DNA from: Ophiothrix spiculata
Lineage: Eukaryota; Echinodermata; Ophiuroidea; Amphilepidida; Ophiotrichidae
Assembly (NCBI GenBank): GCA_000969725.1
Contig: JXSR01S062002.1
DNA length: 55,928 nt
Reading direction: 5' to 3' (one strand)
The notes beneath the pieces were generated by a model that was not told the DNA's origin, searched no databases, and saw only the letters and a program-made list of their open reading frames with translations. Positions 1 through 11,708 of this stretch are shown here, in pieces; the first letter of the stretch is position 1, and each line of letters starts with the position of its first letter. The translations under genes and the position numbers were made by a program.

Positions 1-84
1 CAATGAAATGAGAAGCATTATTGATTGTATGGCATAAACTTGTTTATTTCGCGAGCTCATAAACTGGATTCTCATACAAATACA
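1..84. other. Flank upstream of the duplication
   Basis: These bases have no counterpart upstream of copy B. Similarity between the two copies begins at 85 here and at 24,574 there. No gene or repeat was recognised. Confidence 0.6.
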
Positions 85-559
85 GATATTCTAATGCTTT
101 CTCATACAAATTGTATTTAGCAAGTTTTATACTTTTGACATCTCATCATGCTCAATTTTATCTTAATATTTGACTCGTGCCATATCTATACCACTTCATT
201 TACTAAGGTTCCGATTATTTAATCCAGTCATTGTTTATTCAATGTTATCAATTCGACAGAGGTCAACTCTTTGCTCCATCTGTGTAACAATCCTTACCTA
301 TGACTGCTAAACATGGGTCACATTGCATGATATGGAATATAAAATAAATATCTTCGCAACATCTTGCTACAGGATATGCTTGCTTGATAGAAGACAGACG
401 ATGTATCGAACTCCACCATATATTCCATGGCCAACACAGAACCTCTTATCCACTGTGTGAGGAAGCGACAGCTGAGTTCTTTATAAGAAGAAAAAACAGT
501 TAAAAATTACGCGTTTATATACCACTATTTCTTACCTATCCTTTTTCAATCTAGTCCTA

Positions 560-808
560 CACTGTTATACTGTTGGGCAATTTTTTAGCGTTGGTTAAAC
601 TATGAACAACCCAATTGTTGGGTAAATAATATTAACCAACTGTTGATGAAATTTTTCCCAATATTTGGGTAATTAGCTAAAACTTTTACCTAACAGTTAG
701 GTAATTATCCAACATTGTACGCAACGTTGGTAATTATTTACCCAGAAGTTGGGTTGTTCATAGTTGAACCAACGTTGGGTAAATTATTTGCCCAACGTTC
801 TAACAGAG
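560..808. mobile_element. TA-flanked MITE (Tc1/mariner-like)
   Basis: Inverted ends of about 55 bp start CACTGTTATACTGTTGGG on the left and CTCTGTTAGAACGTTGGG on the right, read inward. TA duplications lie at 558-559 and 809-810. The inside repeats TTGGGTAA-type words. Copy B at about 25,585-25,605 lacks the element, with a single TA before GGATATG, which supports insertion into A. A related right end abuts the second gap at 37,772-37,830. No transposase is encoded; Tc1/mariner is inferred from the TA target. Confidence 0.85.
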
Positions 809-907
809 TAGGATATGAAGCTGCTGAGTTGTCTGCTGACCAAATTGCCACAATTGCCCAAGATCAATGTGTTCAGAGGAATCCGCCTTTCAGTTACCTG
901 ACCTTGT

Positions 908-923
908 GATGAAGATGATGATA

Positions 924-966
<43 letters not shown>
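908..966 (+). repeat. (GAT)n microsatellite
   Basis: About 59 bases of almost pure GAT/ATG triplets. The matching part of copy B (about 25,695-25,770) holds only interrupted GAT triplets. The array produces artefactual poly-Met and poly-Ser reading frames that should not be called genes. Confidence 0.95.
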
Positions 967-967
<1 letters not shown>

Positions 968-2756
968 AAGACATATTTTCTTTTTTCTTTTTTTTTTCCT
1001 CCTCTCATATCCTTCCTTTTTTTATTATCTACATCCTCAATGTCATCTTAATTCAGTATGTGAATTTTTTACCGAGCTGGTAACTTTAGAAAGTTGTCGC
1101 CCCTACTGACTAGTACAAAAATACATGCCGTACTCAACGAACCATCAAACATTCCTTCATAAGTTGAAAGTTTTGAATTTGTTGTAAGAAGTTGTAAGAA
1201 ACATATATGTTCTAAGCTCAGAATTTCTCTGCATTTACTATTGAGTTACAGAAGTAAGTTAACCTTTAACAGCGGTCCATTCTCTTTACATCGCTGTTTT
1301 AAAAGTTTCAGTATCAAAAATTATCTTTATAACTCATTGTATAATTTTTACAAAACAAAGATAAAAATATTGTTGATTTACTGTACATTTAAGAAAAACG
1401 TGACAAAAGAAGGGAAAACACCTAACTCTACCCCTATAAAATAAACGCATGCAAAATAACAAGATATTCATTTTGATGCATATAAACATCAGAAATGTTG
1501 AAAAATAAGGCAATACATGGTTTACTTTTGTTGTTATTATTTAGGGATAGATTGTTTCAATTGCTTAATAACATGACCCGATACAAACAAAGCAAACACA
1601 AAGTAATGGTTTATCAAGGGCTTAGAAATTATATATTTAATTTAATTTAATCTTAAGCTAAAAACAAATCATTGCGTGGTTAATTTTGGTTAAACACAAA
1701 CATACGAAGAGTTATTCAATTAGTTCGTTGCCCGAGGTAGAAACCCATGAGCGATGCCGTTATTATACTTCTATTTTACGTCATTACTTGATTGATAAAT
1801 AACCGAGTATAATTTTTTTCTTTTCTATATTACAGAAAAGTAAAGTAATCAAGAAAAATCGAAAAATAAAGAAGCATCTTGATATCAATCGTTTCAACAT
1901 TCAGCACCTTCCTGCCAGGTTTGAAATCTGCAGCCCAATGGTCTGATGTTGTAAGAAGGAGGAACCTTTTTCAAATTTGAATGTCAGTGAACGATTGTCA
2001 TTTCTTCAATTTGCAAGGTAAAACATCAACTTTCTGAAACCTAATAATTTAAAATTTCCTGAAACATTAAAACGAAAACCGGAAGTTACCTAAAACTTTC
2101 CATATTTGCATCATTTAAGTTAAAAAACATAATTATAATGTATTTAAAAAAACTAAATAGCTTTCTGTCTTCTTCCTCGGCTACACACTTATTTAGCACC
2201 TTTCGTAGCTTCTTGTTCTTGTCTTTTATGATTAACTTTTCATGCTCAAGTGGTATGTCTCACTACAAAATGTTCAACTCTTTTCATTTTTTTTGGGGGG
2301 GAAGCAAATACTTACTTTGTAAATGACTGACTGATTACTGAGTGTAGTTTTCCCGTTCAGATCATAGTCCTCAACAGTGTCCTCAATTATTTATTGGGTT
2401 CACATGTATTTGTTTGGTGGTCAAACGAAACTTTTATATTTGAATAAGCTAGAACAAGAACAGCCCAACTCCACCATTTTGGTCAAACTTAGTTATGCAC
2501 ACCAAATCACACCACAGCAGGCTTCCTGTGGATCTGGATTCTAATTGGACTTATAAACGAATAGGTCAAAATCTTCGGAGTTGGGGTTTTTTCTTAGCCG
2601 CTATGTGGTTAAAACGGTAGACCTAAGGTATAAATCTTCTGACAGCTGAGACATACTTTTATATTGATATAGAATAGCACAATACAGGGTACCACAACAT
2701 GATGTTGTTACCTGAGCTTGGACCTTCAACATCACAACTTCAAAGCACCCTAGGTG

Positions 2757-3071
2757 CAGTGGCATAGCCAGGCCTTTCTTCAAGGGTGGGCAAACCAACC
2801 AAGATTTCTCCAATGGATTTTATCGAGAGACTTTTTGCAGGGGTTCCAAGGGGCCGACTCGGTTGGGTTTTTCAAGAAAAACCGCCAAATATTGTGCTTT
2901 ATGAAGTTTTCAACCTAATTTTTAGCAATTTTCAGCTCTAATTGTCGTAATTTTATGGGGACAAGGCAATTTCCTGCCCCCTTTATTTTTCTCCCAGGTC
3001 TTCAAAATTTCTCCAAAAAATTTCTGAGATGGGCAAATCGCCCACCTTGCTCACTCCTGGCTACGCCACTG
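2757..3071. mobile_element. hAT-like MITE
   Basis: The ends are inverted repeats: CAGTGGCATAGCCAGG on the left and CAGTGGCGTAGCCAGG on the right, read inward. An exact 8-bp duplication, CCTAGGTG, flanks it at 2,749-2,756 and 3,072-3,079. Copy B near 28,150-28,175 lacks the element. The 8-bp duplication and CAGTGG end are typical of non-autonomous hAT elements. No ORF is present. Confidence 0.9.
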
Positions 3072-3879
3072 CCTAGGTGGATAACCCTTTAAAATCTTTG
3101 ACACCACTAATTCACTGATTTTATCTAATTTTCCCCATATTCTCAGCTGTTTATTTCATCATTTACTATTTAAACATACATATTTTGTTATGCCATTCGA
3201 TAAAACCCTAACTCCATCGATTAAAATCTCCCTATAGTGTTGTCATGGACTCGCAAATAATATAAACATATATGCTGTCAAATTGTTTTAGTTAATGAAG
3301 TTCCTTATTGATGTTGTTTATTTCAGCAATTTGACGCTTAAAATGTGATCTTTGACTATTGTGGTTTCTAATATGTTTCTAATTTTGTTGATAATGAATA
3401 TTTTTCTGTTTTCTATAAAGAAACCAGTGTGACGGACAATGATTATGATTTGCTCAATCTGGATTAGAATACCTAAGTAATATTGGATTGGATAGGAAAC
3501 CCAAGTAATATTGAGTCGGAGCAGTATAATATGTAAAATGTCTTGCCGACTGAAAATTCACCAATGTCCTGAAAGGAAGTCGAAACATGGTATATGCCAA
3601 TATTTGCTTCGTGTGCAAATGTAGATGGTTTGCTATTTTTTCAGCTTGATAAGGTCATAACGGCGTAGATATTCTTTTTCAAATGCCATTATGGCAGACA
3701 GCAAAATCAACATCAAACCGATTAGGAAAATGACTCCGGAACATAGTTAAAAAAAAGTGACAGTATGACTACATTTCCGGGTCATTTCAAAATACGCAAT
3801 CTTGACATCGACTGGTCAGATGAAAAACGAAAAAAATGCATGCTTTAATAAAACTTTCAATATTACATAGTATCATGTG

Positions 3880-4640
3880 ACGACCAAGTGACAAGAACAT
3901 TCACTACACTTTTAAAGAACAATTACCATAGAAATCACCATAATCTCTTGATGTAATTTCAACTGATTTTATTGAACGGTTCGTTTGCAATGTAATGTTA
4001 CAAACTGTCTTATCAAAACACCCTTAACGCCTCGTACACATTCCCATTGGACACAGACAGTTGGTCCTTAATACCATTCAAATTGGCAGATTTGTTCGTT
4101 GTTTTACATTTGATAAAACAAAATGCAATTTGACCTTTAATACAATCGTTCTGGTTTTACAAAGATTGACAACAGATATATCTTATATAATGTGATAGTT
4201 CACAATAGTCAAACTAAGTCATTTCCCCATTGTCTTCCTATTTTAACTGATGTGTTACGTTACATCCATACTTGCCTGAAGAGCTTCGATACATGACATT
4301 AAGTCGTAAGAAAACGACCTCATAAAACGATAAAAGGAGAGAATTGAGTCTTATTTAAGTTTAAATAATACAGTACAGAATCAGTCACATCCGATTTTCT
4401 TTTATTTCTGCAAGGTAGAATTACAAACCGCCTTTTTGTTTCTTTCTATGAGTAAAAGTAATGCTAATGAATATTTGAAATATCACGCAGTTACATGTGT
4501 AATTCATTTCAAGATGGGGTTTACATTTTTATTAAACAAGTACACAGATATAGAGATGACAATATACCTGCATGAAAAACAAACTTATCAACTGTATGGT
4601 TTTCGGTAACAGGTACGTTTGATTTTTATCCAACCGTAAC
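3880..4640 (+). repeat. Parent-unit anchor a (copy A)
   Basis: This stretch matches 29,430-30,220 closely and pieces of 48,930-51,990 more distantly. A well-kept word is CTTTTATTTCTG followed by a GGTAGA core near 4,400-4,425. The distant copy is split by two inserted elements (48,991-50,782 and 50,855-51,463). No coding potential is seen, so the reason it is recognisable across copies is unknown. Confidence 0.6.
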
Positions 4641-4666
4641 ATCCTAAAAACATGAAGAGTCAGAGT

Positions 4667-5276
4667 GGGGTCCGCTCGTCAGTCCGACGACTCGCTAGTA
4701 TGAAGGCTCGCTAGTCCGAAGGCTCGCTAGTCCGAAACGTTATAGAACAGGAAAAATATAACCTTGAAAAAGGCTCGCTAGTCCAAAAAAACAGCTCGCC
4801 AGTCCGACAGCTCGCTAGTCCGAATACGAAAATAGGCTCGCTAGTCCGAATATAAAAAACAGCTCGCTAGTCCGAATTTTAAAAACGGCTCGCTAGTCCG
4901 AATTTAAAAATAGGCTCGCTAGTCCGAATTTAAAAAACGGCTCGCTAGTCCGAATTTAAAAAAAGGCTTGCTAGTCCGAATTTTAAAAAGAGCTCGCTAG
5001 TCCGAATTTTGAAAAACGGCAATAGAAATATGCACACATTTTTTTCAATTGTTTTTTAAATTCGGACTGGCGAGCTGTTTTTTAAATTCGGACTAGAGAG
5101 CCTATTTCAAAATTCGGACTAGCGAGCCTATTTTAAAATTCGGACTAGCGAGCCTGTTTTGAAATTCGGACTGGCGAGCTGTTTTTAAAATTCGGACTAG
5201 CGAGCTGTCGGACTAGCGAGCCGTCGGACTAGGGAGCTTTCGGACTAGCGAGTTGTCAGACTAGCGAGCTGTCCCC
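4667..5276. mobile_element. Foldback element of inverted 16-bp tandem repeats (TU-like)
   Basis: This 610-bp insertion is built almost wholly from one word, GCTCGCTAGTCCGAA. I count about 14 forward copies in the left arm (to about 5,015) and about 10 reverse-complement copies in the right arm (from about 5,060), around a short AT-rich centre. Outer copies sit at a 16-bp period. Inner copies are spaced about 25-27 bp by an A-rich linker. An exact 8-bp duplication, GTCAGAGT, flanks it at 4,659-4,666 and 5,277-5,284, and the ends GGGGTCCGCTCG and GGGGACAGCTCG are inverted. Copy B has one GTCAGAGT at 30,230-30,237 and no insert. Drosophila FB and sea-urchin TU elements share this modular plan; membership is inferred. 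It has no ORF, so any transposase acts in trans. Confidence 0.92.
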
Positions 5277-6041
5277 GTCAGAGTAACTTCAGACTAGATC
5301 CACCAATCGCCAAATGGAAGCTCCTTCACTTTCTGTCATGTCGTATGTGCCAGAACAATGGGTTATAAATAAAAAATAGTTAAGGGTTGAGGGAGTCTAT
5401 TTTTGGTTGGCATGATCGAAAAAAGTATTTTAACGTTTTTGGCAAAATATACATGTATTTAATACAATGATTATTAGAAAAAGTGGAAACAATCACCTAA
5501 AATATGTTTTTTTAACTAATTATCCAAAGAAAACACTTTCATTTGTTGTCACGTTACTAGGCAGCAGTAATTACGAACTTTACTTACTTCACAAATTATT
5601 GACCTATGGTATAATCAGACACCTGACACTTTATCCCAATAAACTTCATAGCTCATTTGATTACTATATCTCAATAGTCGCTGGTTAACGTTTCTTGGTT
5701 GATTACGTGATCAGTGGCTCCAATTACAAAAACGAGGTCGCATAATAAATAATCAATCCTTACATCGTCCTTGATGTGTATTACGCTTAATTGGTACAAG
5801 CTGTGCAGCATTCTTCAAAATGCGACCTCGTTTTGTCCACACAGTACGTTACACGTTACGCTATGATTGGGGCCATGTTTTAAGCTTATTGTAATCTCTG
5901 CTACTCTGTGGTATAATCATAATAATAGGTGATCATGAATTACATACTCTATAATATACCTGGTGGATGGGGTGGCAGTCAAATATAAAATATTTAAAAC
6001 AGATGTAAGGTTCATGATTCGAGTACTGGGGCATTTGGTCA

Positions 6042-6311
6042 ATGCACAGTTTCAAAAAATGGATGTCTAGAAGAGTGAAAATCACCCTAAAAACAAGCCT
6101 AATACACATTTTTCTTAATCGTGTACGTACGATTCAACAGGATTTATTATCAAAGCTATTGGCGATTACCATCGTATTCATGTTAAAAGTCAAGGTGTGC
6201 ATACCAGCTTATGCGGATATTTTATTTATTTTTATTCCGAATATATTTGGAGTGAAACGCCTGTTTGAAGTTCTGCATTTTGTACTAGAGATGTTTAACA
6301 AAATCATATGA
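6042..6311 (+). other. 89-codon ORF shared by both copies, probably not a gene
   Basis: The ORF (MHSFKKWMSRRV...) is open in copy A and at 31,004-31,273 in copy B. The copies differ at eight positions, six of which change the amino acid. That is about what neutral drift gives, and shows no purifying selection. It has no recognised domain, splice context or third copy. I treat it as chance. Confidence 0.25.
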
Positions 6312-7494
6312 ATACAAACAAACCTAAAACAAACTGACACCCTTCTTCAAATTAATAATGGCCTTCATATCCCAGTTTTTTACTGTCACAGATTCCTTTG
6401 TATTTTGAAAGGTTTCACTGAGAGTCTTTAACTCGGATTCCGGAGAAAGATCTTGACGTTAATGTCTAACTGGTTTAACACTCGTAATTAAAAAACAGCC
6501 ACTAGGCGCTTACCTATCACTTTCAAACATGAGTATCCCGGCATACCCGGTGCGTTATAATAGAGACCTTGCATGCTTTCATCAATTGATACCAAACAAA
6601 GGATTTTGACTGATGACCTTTCCCGTAAAACGCAGTCCATTCAATTAGATATTGTAATTAACCTTCTGATAATGATGCATTCTTATTGATGGGAAAATAT
6701 GAAGTGATTGGAAATGGTAACATTTCTATTGAATGCATTTGAGCTATCCGCCATATTTACTGTAGAACATTTCACAAGCAGGGCGTCAACTGCAAGGAAT
6801 ATCTTAATATCTGTGAAGTAACCAATTTTAAAGCGCCTGATGGGAGTATAAACTATTTTAAAACTTAATTGTCTATATCCGCTTTGACCATACAATGGTT
6901 TTAGACCTGTTAGTCCTCAATAAAGTGTCAACATTCGATGTTTTAACTTCATATCTCGATTTTCAGATTTTGCGTATTGAGGCCGACATCTGTGACATAA
7001 ACGGCTTGTTTTTTTCAATGATGTTATCCTTACAATTTAGTAAAAAGTACAAGTCTTTTTTATACAAAAAGAATAATTTTATTAAAATGGATTGATTTTA
7101 GCGAGCGATTTTAACAACGGAAAATTTGACTAAAATGACGTGCTATTGGCTATATTGTCATTGTCCTCAAGACAATATAATGATGTGATAAATTTATTAC
7201 AAAATACATAATTATTTCATTAGTGTTTGTAATTTAATCTGCCAAAATTGGAAAGAAATCGGTTTACAGAAACACATGAATCTATAAGGTTTCCGCGAAA
7301 AAGGCATTAGATTTTTTGTCGTAAGCTGTTGATGCCATTTTGACAATGTTTTTGTCACTAAAATCAAAAATAAATGCTTGTGTTTAATCTAGAGGCTTTA
7401 CTCTTTATGTACACTAAATATTTTGATGATCGAATATGTGTAAATTGGCCAAAACTCATAGTAAACATAGCGTTCCGCTCTATCGCTCACTTAA

Positions 7495-9012
7495 AGGGAC
7501 TGTAGCCTTAAAGGCTGAAGTAAATTATCGTCACCCTAATAAGATTATTGCCTATCCTACATTTTGACGAAATTTAGATTTTTGAATAAATCAGCTCTTT
7601 AAATTAAGGGGCACCTGTAAAAATGTATATGAACTTGAAAATGTTCTACAAAGTCAAAATGCATAACTCAAGTCAATTTAGAATAAAATTGGCTATCTAA
7701 TTTCATATTCTTGCCTATCTCTCAACACTTTGTCAGTTAGGCAAAAAATATCCTTTTATAGTCCTGTCTATCTCACACAATTTTACGCAAAGTTATTACT
7801 GCCATTAATAACCGCTCTTTCGACATTTGTAATGCCTTTTATGTGTAATTTATGAAGAAATACTTTATTAACTTATTTCTTACTTTCAGGTCTACTTATC
7901 CCTATAAGAGAATTTCGAACTGAGATGCCCCTCATTTTGTCATTTTGCTCACTGTGTTTTGCCATACATGTCATAATGATGTCCCTCGTTCCAAATGTGG
8001 ATGTCCCACATTCTTGGATTCAGAGGTTTGCAGGTCTTTAATTCTATATCATATTGGCTCATGCATGATATTCTTAACACACACCACAAATAGATCGCCT
8101 TTTCATTCTTATGCAAAACAACCCCCAAATCATGGCGGATATCTTGGCTATAAAGCGACTGGTTGCTTCAACTCTTGGATTTATTCTAGATGAGCTCACA
8201 AAGTGAAAAAAAATATATAGGGTAACCTTGATAACTTTTTGCTAGGTCGCCTCGAACATAGGATATGCTCAAAATTGAATTTTCAAACTCTAAACACTGA
8301 AAATCTGATCTCAAATTTTACAAAAATTGTAATCTTTAACCAGCCTGACTACATTTGAACCACAGAACATGATTCAAAAGAAATGTGATCAAAAAACCTA
8401 GTTCCCACCATTTTTCAAGCTTTTACTTTAGAGAGGGCAACCAAACACATGTTCCCGCATTGCTCTGTACGGGCCAAATGTCTTTATTTAGTGATGTGTG
8501 TCCTTAAGAAATTCTTTAGCAGCGAACAATGCTCTCTTTAAATGTGGGACATTGTGCTCTTCGGTTTATTGAAAGCAAAGAAAGATTCGGAAAAAATTGA
8601 CGCCTTTTTCGCCAAAGCCTCGTAATTTCATGTTTTGTGTTCAAATTTAGACAGATTGTAGGGTTGATACTTCTTATTGAATTGCAGAAAATATTGTAAA
8701 AATATGTGGTGTTGGTTTTGAATTATAAATTCACGCTGTTTTGACTGCCAAAAACGGCTGAGCAATACGACCCCAAGATCTTCCCGTTATATCATTATCC
8801 GTCTGATTTGAGCATTCGTATATTTTTTGAGATCACCAAAAAATCGTCAACTTTTTGAAGAAAGCTGTTGACGCCATTTTTGCTATTTTCCTTAAAAGAA
8901 AATCAATAGTCAAAACGACAATATAGATTATAGACTCTACTTCGTATGTGTGCCAAAAATCGTGATAATTTGTCAAGTGTAAGTATTTTGTTGTTGAAAA
9001 ACAGCCGTCCCT
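7495..9012. mobile_element. Possible TTAA-flanked element, 1.5 kb
   Basis: The left end reads TTAA then AGGGACTGTAGCC at 7,491, and the right end inverted reads TTAA then AGGGACGGCTG at 9,016. The distant copy at 54,330 lacks the right end and keeps a plain TTAATGC there, as expected of an empty target. The ends match well for only about 6-10 bases, so the outer limits are tentative. A TTAA target with RGG ends fits Kolobok-like or piggyBac-like elements. No transposase ORF is seen. Copy B keeps the left end (about 32,711) but has lost the right. Confidence 0.4.
8077..8505. mobile_element. Possible inserted element absent from sub-copy A2
   Basis: This segment is present here and in copy B (about 34,070-34,535) but absent between GATATTCT and AATTCTTTAGC at about 14,447 in A2. 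Its edges carry imperfect inverted repeats: ACACACACCACAAATA on the left and ACACACATCACTAAATA on the right, read inward. A clean target duplication was not found, so a deletion in A2 is an alternative. Confidence 0.4.
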
Positions 9013-9610
9013 TTAATGCCATGCAAGTAGATCACTGGTGCTTTCCTTGTCCTACATTTCAAGAATCAATGTATTTTATAAAGATTATGATAATTTCTGT
9101 CAAGATAGTCCTTGTAACTTTCTGAGCATCATACTTATCTCTATTTAAAGGTGCATGGTCAATTTTTTATCAAATTTTAGTTTTCACTGTCACGTGTAAA
9201 ATGTTACATTTTCAAATTTCAGTTTTGATTTAATGAGCAATTTTGTATTTTCCACTTACCTATAATTTACTGTGTCAGTAATTTTATGGTTACCATTATT
9301 TAACATATTTTCACTTATATCTCCAAAACGTGACACGTTTCAGCTGTAAAATTTCACACGGTTAATGAGAATAATATGAGAAATACTATGGTACCAAAAT
9401 CTCAAAAAGTTTGAAAAATACTGACCCAATCGGACAGGGCTCCTTTAACTGCATCCATGCAGAGTCATTATACAGAATTCAGAGATGGCTCAATATTTCC
9501 CTTGGTTTTATGTATTTATGTATGTCAAAATATTTAGTTTATCTTATTGCGAACACTTTGAATTGCAAAGTAAAAACAAATAATATAGTGCTTTTAACTT
9601 AAAAGTTTTC
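9013..9610 (+). repeat. Parent-unit anchor c (copy A1), interrupted
   Basis: The sequence following TTAATGCCATGCAAG, including AAAGATTATGATAATTT, recurs at 14,945-15,250, partly at 35,073-35,260 and more distantly at 54,330-54,640. In this copy a 294-bp element splits it at 9,151-9,444. No gene is seen. Confidence 0.75.
9151..9444. mobile_element. TTAA-flanked MITE
   Basis: The element has inverted ends AGGTGCATGGTC and AGGAGCCCTGTC and lies between two TTAA copies (9,147-9,150 and 9,445-9,448). Sub-copy A2 (15,071-15,090) and the distant copy at 54,466-54,480 show the uninterrupted target. Copy B holds a version truncated on its left (34,811-35,072). TTAA plus an AGG end suggests a Kolobok-like MITE; the family is inferred. 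Confidence 0.82.
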
Positions 9611-10100
9611 AATAAAGTGGAATAGGAAAACAGAAACAGTGTATATATTATTCCAGCTATAAACTGATCTTTTCATCTGGCAGACATGTAAGTGTTTTCT
9701 TAATGTAAATGCTGTTTAAAATGCATAACATATAAGACGACCATAGTTCTTGATTTGTTAATTAAATAAAATAATTACAAATTTATTGGAAAGCTAATAA
9801 AAAATCCCTTCAAAAAGGGACAATTTCCTTCAAAATGGACCCGTCTATTTAATGGATAATGATGCTCGCATTTTAAACGTAGAGCTCGAACCCAAAGTGA
9901 CAGGCAATGATCAATTGCTATCATCCTGACCTTCGGACTATGCTTTCCACTCAGCACAATTTTGCATTAAAACACATCATTTTTTAATCATGAAGATTAA
10001 TCAAACCAATCTCAAGTTTATCTTCAATTTTTAATGCAAAAATAAGTGTTTTTAAACCATCTACGAGTTAATCTGCTCATGCATTAGTTGTAGCAGAATT

Positions 10101-10531
10101 GTGTCCATGCCCGTCATATCAAAAAGTACCTTAAGGTCGGCATAGTAAATTACGAGATACGGGCCATTGAAGCTGAGCATAGTCAAAAATCACGTTCAAG
10201 GTCAAATTTCTGATTTCATCAGAAACGTTACCTTTGAAGTATATTCTATAAATTAATCATGTTCCAACATCTTAAACATAAGACAAATGTTTTAAAAACC
10301 GCGATAAAAAATCCTTTCCCCATTCAAGTTTTACCAGTACAGAATTTTCTCAGAAATATAGTTTTCTGAATCACCTCGATGCCTTTTACCAATTTAGATG
10401 TAACTTTGAAATCTAACATACAATAACCAAAAGCAAGGTATAATTTTAAAGCTGAAATTCTTTCTTTCAGATGAGACCAAAAAATCAATTTTCATTTTTG
10501 GACCCTTAAGGTACCTTTCGATATGACTGGT
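10101..10531. mobile_element. Non-autonomous element with about 28-bp inverted ends
   Basis: The left edge CCGTCATATCAAAAAGTACC is the inverse of the right edge, which reads inward CCAGTCATATCGAAAGGTACC less its last base. Sub-copy A2 (about 15,905-15,915) has the uninterrupted site. The flanking CACAATT or CAGAATT words (about 10,094-10,100 and 10,532-10,538) suggest a 7-8 bp target duplication, hence possibly hAT. Copy B retains its left part at 35,664-35,798. No ORF is seen. Confidence 0.75.
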
Positions 10532-10860
10532 CACAATTATCTATTAGATTCAATAGATGATTATCGATTAAGGCAGGTCTTGAGAGCTCTTGTCAAAATG
10601 CTACTTAGCCCAATTTGATAGATTTAGGCAAGCCCTTGGCAGAACTGTTCAAAACGGCTATTCCACAGTTTATCAATGAGCAGAGCAAATGCATGAAAAA
10701 GGTTTCTTTGACAACATACTTGAAAGAAATGAAAAAGATACATTTTAGGGGAAAAAAGATATTTTACAATTGGTTTGCTTAATGATAAGCAAACCAATTT
10801 TGGCAAATTTAAAAGTTTTATATAATTCTGAATTGTGTCTAATGGAGATCTTAAAGATGT

Positions 10861-11708
10861 AAGGTGCGTTAACATTGCGACGTATTGGGGGTAACGACAA
10901 GCAACGTAGACCTGCGAATTGCAGTTTTGAATTTTACGCCGGTGTTATGAGACTGAGTGTCTCCTATAAGCAGGAGTCCGGGTCTAATTGAACTACACGG
11001 AATAAGTCGCAATCGATGATTTATTGATCGCACATCTACAAGTACGTTTGAATAGTAACTAGGACACTCAGTCACACGGACGCTGTATTTCATTACACCG
11101 GTCCTCGTTAGTTAAAGTCAGTTCACGTTGGCACACGCCTCTAACCTACGCAGGTTGTCGTTACTATCGGTCGCTTTCAGTTACAAGTTTTAAAATTTTG
11201 GGATGACATAGAATAAGATGTGATGTCGTTGAGATCTCGTTGGTCACTGCAACCCTCAGTTCTTTGACGTTTCCATGCCGTTTGTAGCAGTCTGTATTCG
11301 TTTAGAGGTCGTCACAATTCGTTGGTTATCGTTGTCAACAGCAGTGTGTTTTAGGGATGTGAGTAGGAATGATTGTACCACCCGCACAAACTTCAAGTCA
11401 CGTTTCTGATGTCATGACCAGTCGATAGCATTCGTTTCTTACGTCAGCCTTGGTCAGTATTTGCCGCCTCACTACGTTGCTTACAGTTGTTCGTCGACGA
11501 GAAGTCGTCACCCAACGTCTAGCCAAACTCTTAATTTATTAGTAAGTCTGCGTTTCTTTCAGCACCCACTCGTCACTTGTTGCCGTGGTGGTCAACAAAC
11601 TTTGATTTTTCATCTTTACTCGTTGCTTGTCGTCCAGGATTTTGTGATTTTGGAATACATTTAATACCCTACGTCGAGGGCCATGTCGTCGCAATGTAAA
11701 CGCACCTT
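10861..11708. mobile_element. 848-bp element with near-perfect inverted ends
   Basis: The outer 22 bases, starting AAGGTGCGTTAACATTGCGA, match the inverted right end at 21 of 22 positions. A further subterminal inverted match, ACGACAAGCAACG, lies near 10,892 and 11,622. The inside is visibly richer in G+C than its surroundings. Sub-copy A2 at about 16,115 lacks the element. The target duplication is short, perhaps TA, but its exact register is unclear. No long ORF exists. I do not recognise the superfamily. Confidence 0.8.

Noticed and set aside
867-1109. ORF with a long Met run, and an antisense frame with a Ser run
   Set aside because: Produced by the (GAT)n microsatellite. Copy B has no equivalent frame.
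4667-5276. CRISPR array
   Set aside because: Repeats are short, change orientation at the centre and are separated by A-rich linkers rather than unique spacers. The DNA is eukaryotic.
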